Source of the DNA: Deinococcus sp. AB2017081
GTDB lineage: Bacteria; Deinococcota; Deinococci; Deinococcales; Deinococcaceae
Length of the DNA: 64,000 nucleotides
Direction of reading: 5' to 3'
Assembly: GCF_034440735.1 (NCBI RefSeq)
Contig: NZ_CP140098.1
Span: forward strand, 3,673,573 to 3,737,572
Each line of letters opens with the position of its first letter. Position 1 is the stretch's first letter. Below, piece by piece: positions 9,215 through 19,829 of this stretch. The notes below the pieces were generated by a model. That model was not told where the DNA came from. It did not search any database and worked only from the letters and a program-made list of their open reading frames with translations. Made by a program: the position numbers and the translations under genes.

Positions 9215-10078
9215 TCAGGCCCGGCGCACGGTGAGGCGGGTGCCCCATGGATCACGGACGCTCACGTGATCCGTGGCGTCCTGCACGTCGTCGCGGCCGC
9301 GCAGGTGGGCGCGCAGGGCGTCCAGATCGGGGGTCAGGAACGTCACGCCGCCCAGGCCCGCGGCGGGCGCGGCGGGCCGTCCCTGTCCGGCCGAGTGCCA
9401 CTCGTTCAGCCCGACGTGGTGGTGGTACCCGCCCCACGACAGGAACGCGGCGCTGCCCAGGTCGGCCACGACGTCCAGGCCCAGGGTGTCCGCGTACCAG
9501 CGGGCGGCCTGCGCAGCGTTCCCGACCTTCAGGTGGATGTGCCCGACGGTGGTGCCGGCCGGGGCCCCGGCGTAGGGGGGTGCGTCGCCCAGGTGACCCA
9601 GGTCGAGCCCGGCGGCGGCCAGCACGGCGGCGGCGTCGACGGCCAGGGTCGCCATCTGGATCTGGCCGTCCACCCACGTCCACGTGTCGCGCGGGCGGTC
9701 GGCGTAGACCTCGATGCCGTTGCCCTCGGGGTCGTTCAGGTAGAAGGCCTCGCTGACGAGGTGGTCGCCGCTGCCGATCCGCAGGCCCGAGCGGGCGGCG
9801 TGCGCGAGCCACTGCCCCAGGTCGGCGCGGGTGGGGAGCAGGAACGCGGTGTGGTACAGGCCGGGCCGGGTGACGGGCGCGGCGGGCAGGTCCGGGGCAG
9901 CTCGTAGGTGCAGCAGCGGGGTGCCGTGCGCGGCCAGCGTGACCTCCTGCGCCGACGCGGCCGTGGGGGTCAGGCCCAGGAGCTGCGTGTAGAACGCGCT
10001 CAGGCGGGGCAGATCGCGGGCGAGCAGCGTGACCGGGCCGACGTGGGTGGTGGCGGGCAAGGCAGCGGGCGTGGTCAT
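9215..10078 (-). CDS. Two-domain VOC/glyoxalase-family dioxygenase (CatE-like)
   Basis: A 287-residue protein with two vicinal-oxygen-chelate modules. The first begins [24 protein letters not shown] and contains [17 protein letters not shown]. The second contains [19 protein letters not shown] and the [10 protein letters not shown] segment found in CatE-type catechol-2,3-dioxygenases. EVYADRP supplies a likely metal-ligand Glu. The substrate is unknown. It is a paralogue of the gene at 14396. The start is set by a promoter with -35 TTGACT (10108-10113), a 17-bp spacer and -10 GACAGT (10085-10090), 6 nt before the ATG. Confidence 0.8.
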   Translation of the reverse strand: MTTPAALPATTHVGPVTLLARDLPRLSAFYTQLLGLTPTAASAQEVTLAAHGTPLLHLRAAPDLPAAPVTRPGLYHTAFLLPTRADLGQWLAHAARSGLRIGSGDHLVSEAFYLNDPEGNGIEVYADRPRDTWTWVDGQIQMATLAVDAAAVLAAAGLDLGHLGDAPPYAGAPAGTTVGHIHLKVGNAAQAARWYADTLGLDVVADLGSAAFLSWGGYHHHVGLNEWHSAGQGRPAAPAAGLGGVTFLTPDLDALRAHLRGRDDVQDATDHVSVRDPWGTRLTVRRA

Positions 10079-10126
10079 GCCTCCACTGTCCACCCGATGC
10101 TTTAGAAAGTCAAGCGGTGTAGAAAG

Positions 10127-10999
10127 CTAGCCGCGGGTCAGGGCGTGGTCGAGCGCCGCCCGCACGCGCCCCAGGTACGACGCCCCGAACATGTTCAGGT
10201 GCGCCAGCAGCGGGTACAGGTTCCACAGCGCCGTGCGCTCCCGCCACCCCGGCGTCAGCGGGTAGGCCTCGTGGTACGCCGCCAGGGCGTGCTCCGGCAT
10301 CGTCCCGAACAGGTGCAGCAGGGCAAGATCCACCTCGCGGTGGCTGTACGCCGCCGCCGGGTCGATCAGCGCCGGGCCGCGCGCCGTGGACAGCACGTTC
10401 CCGTGCCACAGGTCGCCGTGCACGGGGGCCGGCGGCTCCGGGGGAATCAGGGCGGGCAGCCGCCCCCGCAGCGCCTCGAAGCGCGCGTGGTCGGCGGGAG
10501 TCAGGTGCGCGGCGGCGAGCGCCACCTGCGGGGCCAGCCGCTCGTGCCAGATGAAGTCGGCTGCGCTGGGCTGCGCGCCGTTCGCCTGCGCCAGCCGCCC
10601 GAAGTAGTTCGGCGCGGTGCCGCCGAAGCCCGGCGCGGGCGCGCGGTGCAGCGCCGCCAGCCCCCGCCCGAGCGCCTCCTGGGCGGCGGGCGTGTCGGGG
10701 GCGGCGGGCAGGAATTCCAGCAGCACGTACGCCCACCCGCCCGGCGCGTCGCCGTGCGAGATGACGGTAGGCACGGCGAGCGGCGTGGCCGCGCGCAGGA
10801 GTTCCAGCCCCGCGGCCTCGGCGGCGAACAGGCCCGGCAGGCCGCGCCGGGACGCCTTGAGCACCACCGGCCCGCGGGCCGTGTCCAGCCGGAACACGTC
10901 GTTGATGTCGCCGCCCGCGAGTCGCGTGGCGGCAGTCACGGACGTGCCGAGCACCAGCTCCAGCTGGGGGCGCAGGGCGGCGGGCAGCGCGGTGGGCAT
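10127..10999 (-). CDS. Fructosamine kinase / aminoglycoside phosphotransferase-like protein
   Basis: About 290 residues. The pattern fits the fructosamine-3-kinase branch of the APH kinase superfamily: a nucleotide-binding start RLAGGDINDVFRL, the lysine in VVLKAS, then the catalytic loop VHGDLWHGNVL (HGDLW-x-N) and the metal-binding ALIDPAAAYSHREVDLALL. Bacterial homologues phosphorylate protein-bound sugar amines and are thought to repair glycation. The start is uncertain: ATG at 10999 (MPTALPAAL) is preferred, and a GTG at 11050 would add 17 residues. It is divergent from the membrane protein gene at 11114, with a palindrome between them. Confidence 0.8.
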   Translation of the reverse strand: MPTALPAALRPQLELVLGTSVTAATRLAGGDINDVFRLDTARGPVVLKASRRGLPGLFAAEAAGLELLRAATPLAVPTVISHGDAPGGWAYVLLEFLPAAPDTPAAQEALGRGLAALHRAPAPGFGGTAPNYFGRLAQANGAQPSAADFIWHERLAPQVALAAAHLTPADHARFEALRGRLPALIPPEPPAPVHGDLWHGNVLSTARGPALIDPAAAYSHREVDLALLHLFGTMPEHALAAYHEAYPLTPGWRERTALWNLYPLLAHLNMFGASYLGRVRAALDHALTRG

Positions 11000-11066
11000 G
11001 CCGCATGGTGGCAGATCGCGCGGCGGCTGCACCCAAAGGCGGATGTCCACGACCGTCTGCAGGGTG

Positions 11067-11084
11067 TGTACTCAGGTGAGTACA
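11067..11084. promoter_or_regulatory. 18-bp palindrome, likely repressor operator
   Basis: TGTACTCAGGTGAGTACA has 8-bp perfect arms around a central GG. It sits between two divergent genes, 30 bp before the ATG at 11114. The size and symmetry suit a TetR- or GntR-type regulator. No such regulator gene is adjacent. Confidence 0.5.
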
Positions 11085-11113
11085 TCACTGCTCTCAGTAT
11101 CCGGAGGTTCCGT

Positions 11114-12577
11114 ATGGTTCAGGTGGCCCTCGACGTCCTCCAGCACGCCCTGAACGCCCTGCTCTGGCTGGCGCTGCCCGCCGCCGGGGTGGCGCTGCTG
11201 GGCGCGATCATCCTGGGGCTGCTGCACCGGCTTGATCCGGGCGGCCGCCGGGCGCGGCAGCGCTGGCTGACGCGCCGCGCGCCCCACGTGGCCGGGTGGG
11301 CCCTGGTGCTGCTCGCGCTGGGAGCCGCCAGCGTGCTGCTGCACGTGTCGCGGCGGGCGACCGATCTGCGCGTGGGAACCCAGCTGTCGGCCCGCTACGC
11401 GAACGCCGCCGATCCGGACGGCGGGCAGACCGTGCAGGGTGCGCCGCGCGCCAGCGTGCTGGGCAGCCACACCTACACCCGGTCGCTGACGCTGCCCGCC
11501 GACGTGGACACCCGGATCCGCGTGCCGGGCGGCTGGGAGGCGCTGCTGCCCTACCTGGGCCAGCCGGACGGCGCCTCGGTGCGCGACCTGCGCGAGGGCT
11601 TCACGCGGGTCGGCCCCCGGCTGGTGTACTCGCGAGCCGTGACGCTGACGACCGAGGAGCCGGTTCCGCTCGACTCGTCGGCGGTGCGTGCCGACCTGAA
11701 GTTCACCGAACCGGCGGGCGGGCGCGGCCTGTACTACGCGGCGGCCTTCAGCGCCGACTACGCCTTCACCAACCCGGCGGCCCTCCCCGCCACCATGCGC
11801 TTCACGTTTCCGCTTCCGACCGGCAGCGGCACCCTGAGCGACTTCCGGCTGACCGTGAACGGGCAGGTGCTGCGCCCCGCCGATCCTGACCGCGGCACGG
11901 TGTGGGAGGGCGTGGTGCCGGCCGGCGGCGTGATCCGCGTGACCGTCACGTACCGCAACCAGGGCGCCCGGAGCTGGCGCTACGAGCTGGGGCAGCGGCG
12001 CGAGCCCATCCGCGACTTCCGCCTGGACGTCAGCACGAACCGGCCCGCGAAGTTCCAGCGCGCCACGCTGTTCCCGACGCGGCAGACGCGCCCGGCGCTG
12101 GGCACCACCACCCACCTGGAATGGAACCTGCGGGACGTCATCACCGCGCAGGACATCGCCCTGGTGTTCGCACAGGGCAGCATGCGCGAGACGCTGACCA
12201 AGATCGGTGTGCTGCACCCGCTGGCACTGGTGCTGGCCGCGCTGCTGTGCGTGGCGTGGGCGACCACGCGCCGCCGGCCGCTGCCGCCCGTGCCACTGGC
12301 CGCCGCCGTGCTGGGCCTGGGGCTGGGCTTCACGCTGGCCGGCGTGCTGACCGCGTACATGCCGGTGGACGCCGCGCAGGGGCTGGGCACACTCACCGGT
12401 CTCGTCCTGGGCCGGCACCTGCTGGGCCGCGCCTTCACGTGGCCGCTCGCGCTGGCGAGCGCCGCGCCGCTGGTCTTCCTGAGCGGTGGGCACGCGGGCC
12501 TGCTCCTGACCGTGCTGGCCGCCGTGCTGCTGCTCGTGCTGCGGCCGGCGCGTTCCCGGAGGGGCGCTGGCCGGTGA
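11114..12577 (+). CDS. Multi-spanning membrane protein of unknown function
   Basis: The 487-residue product has two N-terminal membrane helices (about residues 10-35 and 60-80), a long extracytoplasmic region (about 85-360) rich in beta-type segments, then four or five closely spaced C-terminal helices (from IGVLHPLALVLAALLCVAW onward) and an Arg-rich tail. The layout resembles CreD/inner-membrane stress proteins, where a soluble domain lies between TM groups, but I see no decisive motif. The ATG has a good Shine-Dalgarno GGAGGT 5 nt upstream, unlike many genes here. Confidence 0.7.
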   Translation: MVQVALDVLQHALNALLWLALPAAGVALLGAIILGLLHRLDPGGRRARQRWLTRRAPHVAGWALVLLALGAASVLLHVSRRATDLRVGTQLSARYANAADPDGGQTVQGAPRASVLGSHTYTRSLTLPADVDTRIRVPGGWEALLPYLGQPDGASVRDLREGFTRVGPRLVYSRAVTLTTEEPVPLDSSAVRADLKFTEPAGGRGLYYAAAFSADYAFTNPAALPATMRFTFPLPTGSGTLSDFRLTVNGQVLRPADPDRGTVWEGVVPAGGVIRVTVTYRNQGARSWRYELGQRREPIRDFRLDVSTNRPAKFQRATLFPTRQTRPALGTTTHLEWNLRDVITAQDIALVFAQGSMRETLTKIGVLHPLALVLAALLCVAWATTRRRPLPPVPLAAAVLGLGLGFTLAGVLTAYMPVDAAQGLGTLTGLVLGRHLLGRAFTWPLALASAAPLVFLSGGHAGLLLTVLAAVLLLVLRPARSRRGAGR

Positions 12578-12621
12578 CCACAGCCATTCCACACCCGTCC
12601 GTGTGTCACAGCTGACCGCCG

Positions 12622-12639
12622 GCACATGTGACAATGTGC
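12622..12639. promoter_or_regulatory. Short inverted repeat before the Sel1 gene
   Basis: GCACAT and ATGTGC flank a 6-nt spacer. It lies between the membrane protein stop and the Sel1 gene start. It could be an operator or a weak terminator. Confidence 0.25.
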
Positions 12640-12688
12640 TGGACATCACCATGGCATCGGCGTCACCGCTCCCCCGAGGTCTCCTCAC

Positions 12689-14248
12689 GTGTCCGTACAA
12701 TCCGCCACCCTGACCGTGAGCACAGCCGTCCTGTTCCTGGCCGGCCAGACGCACTCGACTGTCAATCCGGCGGTCGAGCTGTTCCGGCAGGGCCGCCATC
12801 CCCAGGCGCTGGCCGCCTTCCAGGCCCAGGCCCGGCAGGGGGACATCCAGGCGTGGGGGTACGTGGGCCGCATGTACGCGGCCGGCCTGGGCGTGCCGGC
12901 CGATCCCGCCCGCGCCGTCCACGCCTACCGGCAGGCGGCTGATGGCGGGAACGCGGCGGCGATGGCCTCTCTCGCCGGAGCCTACGCCCAGGGCCGGGGC
13001 GTGCCGGTCAGCGACCGCGAGGCCGCGCACTGGTACCAGCAGGCCGCGCAGGCCGGACATGTCCTGTCCATGGCCCGTCTGGGCGACCTGTACGCGCAGG
13101 GGCGCGGGGTCAGCCAGGACGACACGCTGGCCGCCCGCTGGTACCGCAGCGCCGCCCGCGCCGGGCACGTCCACGCCATGCAGCGCCTGGGCGACCTGTA
13201 TGCCGGCGGGCGCGGCGTGCCGGATGACCCCGCCCAGGCCGTCCGCTGGTACCAGCAGGCCGCGCAGGCCGACGATCCGCTGGCCATGAACGCCCTGGGC
13301 GACCTGTACCGCACCGGCCGGGGCGTGCCGCGCAGCGACGCCCACGCCGCGCAGTGGTACCTGAAGGCCGCCCGCGCCGGCGTACCCACCGCCATGCGCA
13401 ACGCCGGGTACATGCTCCGCCACGGGCGCGGCGTGCCGGTCGATACCGCGCAGGCCGCCGCGTGGTTCCGCCGGGCCGCACAGGCCGGCGACCGCTGGGT
13501 CATGAACGACGTGGGCCTGATGTACCAGCGCGGTCAGGGCCTGCCCACCGATCCCGGACAGGCCGCCGCGTGGTTCCGCCGGGCGGCGGCCCAGGGCGAC
13601 GCGAACGCCATGACCTCGCTGGGCGACCTGTATGCCGACGGGCGCGGCGTGCCCCAGAGCGATCCGGACGCGCTGGCGTGGTACCTCCAGGGTGCCCAGG
13701 CCGGCGACGCCACCGCCATGAAGAACCTGGGCCTGTTCGCGGCGGCCGGACGGGGCCGTCCCCGCGACCCGGCGGTGGCCGCCGCGTGGTTCCTGAAGTC
13801 AGCCCAGCGCGGCAACGCGAACGCCATGAACCTGCTCGGTGACGCCTACGTCGTCGGGGACGGCGTGCGGCGCGACCTCCGGCAGGCCGCCGAGTGGTAC
13901 GGCCGCGCCGCCGGCCACGGTCAGGTCACCGCCATGAAGAACCTCGCGCAGGCCTACGAGTACGGGCAGGGCGTGCGCGTGAACCTGCCCCTGGCCGTGC
14001 AGTGGTACACGCGGGCGGCCGGGGGCGGCGACGTGAACGCCATGTCCAGCCTGGGCCGTCTGGCCGCGACCGGCCGGGGCGTGCCCCGCAGCGAGGCCAC
14101 GGCCGCCCACTGGTTTCGCCAGGCCGCCGACGCCGGCCAGACCAGCGCCATGCTGGAACTCGCCCGCCGCCACGCGCAGGGCGTGGGGGTGCCGCGCGAC
14201 GCCGCGCAGGCCCAGGCGTGGCGGGATCGCGCGGCCGGTGCGGACTGA
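12689..14248 (+). CDS. Sel1-repeat protein (TPR-like)
   Basis: A 519-residue solenoid of about 13 Sel1-like repeats of 36 residues, each with the pattern A-x-LG-x-LY-x-x-G-x-GV-x-x-D-x-x-x-A-x-x-WY-x-x-AA. Examples are AMARLGDLYAQGRGV-type and AMQRLGDLYAGGRGVP units. Sel1 proteins act as adaptors or scaffolds in signalling and envelope assembly. The N-terminus (residues 1-24) is moderately hydrophobic and could be a weak export signal, but it lacks a clear cleavage site. The start is GTG with GAGGT 8 nt upstream. The gene follows the membrane protein by 111 bp. Confidence 0.9.
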   Translation: MSVQSATLTVSTAVLFLAGQTHSTVNPAVELFRQGRHPQALAAFQAQARQGDIQAWGYVGRMYAAGLGVPADPARAVHAYRQAADGGNAAAMASLAGAYAQGRGVPVSDREAAHWYQQAAQAGHVLSMARLGDLYAQGRGVSQDDTLAARWYRSAARAGHVHAMQRLGDLYAGGRGVPDDPAQAVRWYQQAAQADDPLAMNALGDLYRTGRGVPRSDAHAAQWYLKAARAGVPTAMRNAGYMLRHGRGVPVDTAQAAAWFRRAAQAGDRWVMNDVGLMYQRGQGLPTDPGQAAAWFRRAAAQGDANAMTSLGDLYADGRGVPQSDPDALAWYLQGAQAGDATAMKNLGLFAAAGRGRPRDPAVAAAWFLKSAQRGNANAMNLLGDAYVVGDGVRRDLRQAAEWYGRAAGHGQVTAMKNLAQAYEYGQGVRVNLPLAVQWYTRAAGGGDVNAMSSLGRLAATGRGVPRSEATAAHWFRQAADAGQTSAMLELARRHAQGVGVPRDAAQAQAWRDRAAGAD

Positions 14249-14395
14249 CCGGGAGTGCGGATCCCTCGTGAGGCGGGTGGCAAAGAAGCTGCAGTGCGCG
14301 GTATGGAGAAACACCGGTGCTGTTGTGCAGGTCTCGGAATGGAGCGCACTGCGGCTGACAGCAGCACACTACCCACCGTACCCAGAACCTGCAGG

Positions 14396-15307
14396 TCAGT
14401 TCCTCAGCGCGGCCAGCACGTCCTCTACCCGTGCCGGCCCGGCCGTGATGATCACCCGGTTCCCCGACGGGTCGAGCGACTGTACTCCTCCGGGCGCATC
14501 CTGAACGTCGTACCCCGCTGTTTCCAGCCGCTGCACCGTCCGCGTCAGTTCCGCCGCGTCCGGCACCTCCAGCGTCCAGTGGTGCAGGCCACGCGAGCCG
14601 GGGGTCGGCACCGGGCCGCCCCGGCTGCGCCAGGAGTTGTTGCCGACGTGGTGGTGGTAGTCGCCCGCCGCCGCGAACACCAGATCCGGTGACTGCGCCG
14701 TGACGTTCAGACCCAGACCACCGGCCATGAAGTCGCGTGTGGCGTCGGCGTCGGCCATCTTCAGGTGCACGTGGCCCATCCGCGTGCCAGCCGGAGCACC
14801 GTCCCAGACCTGATCCGTGTCCGGCGTGTTCAGCAGCTCGCGCAGGCGGATGTCCTCGCGCTGCGCCGCGCCGGGCGTCATGCGGCGGGCGGCGCGGTCG
14901 AAGGGCCACTGCTCCTGGGGCCAATCCTGGTAGACCTCGATGCCGTTGCCCTCGGGGTCGTGCAGGTAGAAGGCCTCGTGCGTGTAGTGATCCGATTGCC
15001 CGATCCGCAGGCCCAGGGGAAAGGCGTGGGTGAACCAGCGGGCGAGATCCTGCCGGGTGGGCAGCAGGAACGCCAGGTGGTACAGGCCGGTGGCGTCCGG
15101 GGCGGGTTCCGGCGCGTCGGGGTGCTCCAGCAGACCGAGCAGCGCCGTCCCCTCCGGCGTGCCCAGCACCACGGCGTTCCCGTCGCGGGCCAGTTCGTCC
15201 AGGCCCAGCAGGCGGCGGTAGAAGGCCGTCATCGTCTCCAGGTCGCGCACGGTCAGGGCCACGGGGCCGGGCGTGCTGTTCACATGAATTTCAGAGCTGG
15301 TGGTCAC
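14396..15307 (-). CDS. Two-domain VOC dioxygenase (CatE-like), last gene of a small operon
   Basis: A 303-residue protein with two VOC modules: PVALTVRDLETMTAFYRRLLGL with LYHLAFLLPTRQDLARW, then GHVHLKMADADATRDF with YHHHVGNNSW. It matches the gene at 9215 along its length, so the two are paralogues. I choose GTG at 15307 (MTTSSEIHV) because AGGAGG lies 6-7 nt before it. An ATG at 15328 would overlap the decarboxylase stop and lacks a ribosome-binding site. It is probably co-transcribed with the decarboxylase 17 bp upstream. Confidence 0.82.
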   Translation of the reverse strand: MTTSSEIHVNSTPGPVALTVRDLETMTAFYRRLLGLDELARDGNAVVLGTPEGTALLGLLEHPDAPEPAPDATGLYHLAFLLPTRQDLARWFTHAFPLGLRIGQSDHYTHEAFYLHDPEGNGIEVYQDWPQEQWPFDRAARRMTPGAAQREDIRLRELLNTPDTDQVWDGAPAGTRMGHVHLKMADADATRDFMAGGLGLNVTAQSPDLVFAAAGDYHHHVGNNSWRSRGGPVPTPGSRGLHHWTLEVPDAAELTRTVQRLETAGYDVQDAPGGVQSLDPSGNRVIITAGPARVEDVLAALRN

Positions 15308-15324
15308 GCGATCCTCCTGGGTGG

Positions 15325-16830
15325 TCATGTCGGTGCGGCGATCCCGGTCTGTGCCATGACCTCCCGCCCGATCCGCACGACTTCCCGCGCCAGCACATCG
15401 AAATCATCCTGCACGCTGCGGTGGTTGGCAATGGCGATCCGCAGGCAGTAGCGGCCGTACAGGGTTGTGTACGACGGGACGGCGGTGCCCTGCTCGTGCA
15501 GCTGCATCAGGATTTCCCGGTTCAGCGTGTCCAGCGCCGGGCCGTCCAGATCAGCACCGGCCAGCCCGCCGGGATTGAACCTGAAGCACACGATGTCCAG
15601 CCCGACCGGGGCCATGCGTTCCAGTTGCGGGTCGGCGTCGACCAGTCCGGCGAAGTAATGCGCCTGCTCGACGTTGCGGGTGATCATGCGCCCGAAGCGG
15701 TGCAGGCCGTGCTCCTTGACGGACATCCAGACCTTCAGGGCCCGGAACTGCCGCGACAGTTGCAGGCCGTAGTCGGAAAACCACACTGCGCCGGCCGCCA
15801 CGCCCCGCTGCTCGTGCGCCAGGTATTCCGGGGTCAGCGAGAAGGTGCCCCGGTGGGCGGGTTCCGACCGCACCACCACGCAGCCGGCCTCGAAGGGCAT
15901 GTGCAGCCACTTGTGCAGGTCAAGCGCCACCGAGTCCGCCCGCTCAATGCCGCGCAGCTGGGGGCGGATCACGTCCGACAGCACCGCCACCGCGCCGATC
16001 GCGCCGTCCACATGCAACCACAGCCCCTCGCGTGCACACAGGTCGGCCAGGGCCGACAGGTCGTCGATGGCCCCGGTGTTGATGGTGCCGCCGTTCCCGA
16101 CGACCGCGATGGGCCGCCGCCCCCCCGCCCGGTCGGCGGCGATGGCCTGCTCCAGCGCGGCCACGTCCAGCGTGTAGTCCGCGTTCACGGGCACCTTGTG
16201 CAGCCCGACCTTCCCCAGTCCCAGCGCCTCCACGGTCTTCTGCATGCAGCTGTGGACTTCCGTGGAGGCGTAGACCACCAGCGGCTGCGGCGCAGCGTGC
16301 ATGCCCAGCTCGCGCACATCGAAGCCCGCGTTCACGTTCCGTGCCACCGCCAGGGCCACGAAGTTCGCCATGGAGCCGCCGCAGACCAGCAGGCCGCTGG
16401 CCGTGGCCGGAAAGTCCAGCATCTCCTTTACCCACGAGATGACCTGCGACTCCACGACGCTCGCCACGTGGTTGCCGCCGCCCACGTTGGGGTTCATGGT
16501 CGCCGCCAGGAACTCGGCCAGGGCGCCCAGCACCGTGCCGTTGCCCATGTACCAGCCCCAGAAGCGCGGGTGGATGTTGCCCATCGGGTACGGCTGCACG
16601 TCCCGCAGGAAGTCCTCGTAGGCGGCCTCGGCTCCCTGCGGCTCCCACGGGGCCGGCGCACGGAGCCGCGCTTCCACCTCCGGCGGCACCGGCTGCCACG
16701 CGGGGCGCTCGCGCAGCGTCTCCAGGTGGCCCAGCGCGTCATCCACCATGCGGTGCGCGAGCAGGCGCATCTGCGCCCAGTCCGGCGGGTCGAGGGTCTC
16801 GAAGGGTGCCGCCTGCGGTTCGCTGGTCAT
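15325..16830 (-). CDS. PLP-dependent decarboxylase (aromatic-L-amino-acid/diaminobutyrate type)
   Basis: At 501 residues this is a group II pyridoxal-phosphate decarboxylase. The PLP lysine is in [13 protein letters not shown] (about residue 305). Other landmarks are [15 protein letters not shown], the glycine-rich VCGGSMANF, the cofactor-binding HVDGAIGA, and a C-terminal [10 protein letters not shown]. Family members decarboxylate aromatic amino acids, glutamate or 2,4-diaminobutyrate, and the substrate cannot be read from sequence alone. It has a Shine-Dalgarno GGAGGT before the ATG and lies between two cupin genes (85 bp upstream) and a VOC gene. Confidence 0.85.
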   Translation of the reverse strand: MTSEPQAAPFETLDPPDWAQMRLLAHRMVDDALGHLETLRERPAWQPVPPEVEARLRAPAPWEPQGAEAAYEDFLRDVQPYPMGNIHPRFWGWYMGNGTVLGALAEFLAATMNPNVGGGNHVASVVESQVISWVKEMLDFPATASGLLVCGGSMANFVALAVARNVNAGFDVRELGMHAAPQPLVVYASTEVHSCMQKTVEALGLGKVGLHKVPVNADYTLDVAALEQAIAADRAGGRRPIAVVGNGGTINTGAIDDLSALADLCAREGLWLHVDGAIGAVAVLSDVIRPQLRGIERADSVALDLHKWLHMPFEAGCVVVRSEPAHRGTFSLTPEYLAHEQRGVAAGAVWFSDYGLQLSRQFRALKVWMSVKEHGLHRFGRMITRNVEQAHYFAGLVDADPQLERMAPVGLDIVCFRFNPGGLAGADLDGPALDTLNREILMQLHEQGTAVPSYTTLYGRYCLRIAIANHRSVQDDFDVLAREVVRIGREVMAQTGIAAPT

Positions 16831-16915
16831 GCTCTGACCTCCGGACGAGCGGCCTGCCCTGAACCGTGGCGCGGCTCCCCCGAGCCGGTCGGTGGCCCTC
16901 CCGTCTGGGCCCAGC

Positions 16916-17248
16916 CTACGCCGTCTTGAACTCGGTCAGGATCACGTGGATGTCCTGCGTGCCCACGTTCTTCAGGGTGTGTGGCGGGATCGGCGCGGCC
17001 GGGATCGCGGTGCCGGGCACCGGCGACACACCGTCGCGCACCGAGTCCATCATCACGGTGCCGTGCTCGTCGCAGCGCACGCACGGGCTCCAGCTGATCA
17101 CGTACAACACGCCGCTCCACACGTGGGTGTGCACGGCCGTCTCCTCGCCGGGGCGGATCACGGTGTCCAGCACGCGCACGCGGTCGTCCTCGAACAGCAC
17201 GATGTGGTGCTCGGGGGCGGCGGCCACGGCATCAAGACTATCGAGCAT
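16916..17248 (-). CDS. Cupin-domain protein
   Basis: A 110-residue single cupin barrel. Motif 1 is seen in [19 protein letters not shown] and motif 2 in PPHTLKNVG. Cys55-x2-Cys58 in [10 protein letters not shown] is unusual and might add a metal site. AGGAGG lies 6 nt before the ATG. The start overlaps the end of the preceding cupin gene by 11 bp, so the two are co-translated and may form a heteromer or act on the same small molecule. Confidence 0.75.
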   Translation of the reverse strand: MLDSLDAVAAAPEHHIVLFEDDRVRVLDTVIRPGEETAVHTHVWSGVLYVISWSPCVRCDEHGTVMMDSVRDGVSPVPGTAIPAAPIPPHTLKNVGTQDIHVILTEFKTA

Positions 17249-17606
17249 CGGCGGCCTCCTGGCCGGCCGCGATCCAGTCCGCTCTGGGCGGCGCGAACAC
17301 GTCGATGACCTGGGCGTCCTCCAGCACGGTCACCTGATGCGGGAGGTGGCCCGGAATGACGATGGTGTCGCCCGCACCCGCCTCCACGACCTCCGGGGCC
17401 GCGGTTCCACCGAACTCGAAGCGTGCCCGGCCCGACAGCAGGATGCTGATCTGCTCGTTCGCGTGCTCGTGCCACGGCACCACGGCCCCGGCCCGCAGTT
17501 CGATCTGCGCGACCATCGCCTGCTCGCCGTGCACGAACCGCCGCGTCACCCCTGGCATCATCGCCTCGGCCTGCACGTCATGCCACGCCCGTTTCACTGC
17601 TGTCAT
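17238..17606 (-). CDS. Cupin-domain protein (isomerase/dioxygenase-like fold)
   Basis: A 122-residue cupin. Motif 1 (VVPWHEHANEQISILLSGRARF) holds the His-x-His and Glu metal ligands, and motif 2 (IPGHLPHQV) holds the last His. The length matches single-domain cupins of the pectin-degradation/ectoine-synthase type. The ATG at 17606 has AGGAGG 5 nt upstream. An upstream in-frame start would include that site. It follows the GNAT gene by 33 bp and is followed directly by a second cupin. Confidence 0.78.
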   Translation of the reverse strand: MTAVKRAWHDVQAEAMMPGVTRRFVHGEQAMVAQIELRAGAVVPWHEHANEQISILLSGRARFEFGGTAAPEVVEAGAGDTIVIPGHLPHQVTVLEDAQVIDVFAPPRADWIAAGQEAADAR

Positions 17607-17639
17607 GGTGTCCTCCTGTCGCCGCTCCATGATGCCCCG

Positions 17640-18107
17640 TCAGCTGAGCCGGGCCACCATATCCACCCGGTCGAGCCCTGGCCCGTAGCCGCCTGGGGTG
17701 CGCGTCACCTCCTCGAACCCGAAGCGGGCGTAGTACGGCGCGGTGTGCTGGGACGTGTCGAGCCGCACCTCGCCCGCGCCCAGCTCGCGCAGCCGCTCCA
17801 GGCGGGCCCGGACGAGCATGGTGCCGTGGCCCCGGTGCTGGAGGTCACGGGCGACCATGCCCCACGCGAACCCGGCCGGGGCGGCGGGCTCCGTCCACCA
17901 GATCCCGCCGCAGGCGACGAGCTGCCCGGCGTCCTCGATGACGAGATATTCGGCGTGTTCATCGCTGCCCCCCGCGTCCAGACCGTCCAGCCACTCCACG
18001 AACTCCGCGCGTTCGTGGGGCAGGAACGAGGAGGGTGTATTCGAGTCGAACAGCGCCACGCAGGCAGCGTGGTCCGTGGGACGGTACGGGCGCAGCTTCG
18101 GATTCAT
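17640..18107 (-). CDS. GNAT-family N-acetyltransferase
   Basis: The 155-residue protein has the GNAT acetyl-CoA loop [15 protein letters not shown] (R/Q-x-x-G-x-G/A) preceded by [13 protein letters not shown] and followed by the beta-5 bulge [21 protein letters not shown]. The substrate is unknown. It is first in a minus-strand run GNAT-cupin-cupin-decarboxylase-VOC with short or negative gaps, except 85 bp before the decarboxylase, so it may modify or protect against the same compound. It is divergent from treS, 61 bp apart. Confidence 0.85.
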   Translation of the reverse strand: MNPKLRPYRPTDHAACVALFDSNTPSSFLPHERAEFVEWLDGLDAGGSDEHAEYLVIEDAGQLVACGGIWWTEPAAPAGFAWGMVARDLQHRGHGTMLVRARLERLRELGAGEVRLDTSQHTAPYYARFGFEEVTRTPGGYGPGLDRVDMVARLS

Positions 18108-18156
18108 TCACCCTGAAGTGTCCCCTGCTGGAAGCGTTCCCAGAGCTGCCCTGAAT

Positions 18157-18162
18157 TACACT
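18157..18162 (+). promoter_or_regulatory. Leaderless -10 box for treS
   Basis: TACACT precedes the treS ATG (18169) by exactly 6 nt. No Shine-Dalgarno is present. This fixes the start. Confidence 0.6.
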
Positions 18163-18168
18163 CCGGTC

Positions 18169-19827
<1,659 letters not shown>

Positions 19828-19829
19828 GC

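Noticed and set aside
10145..11113. An upstream in-frame extension of the membrane protein at 11114
   Set aside because: It is antisense to the fructosamine kinase gene and would read through the palindrome; the ATG at 11114 has a proper Shine-Dalgarno.
11072..13423. A 783-codon minus-strand open frame
   Set aside because: It spans two plus-strand genes and their gap, has a low-complexity translation and no ribosome-binding site or leaderless box.
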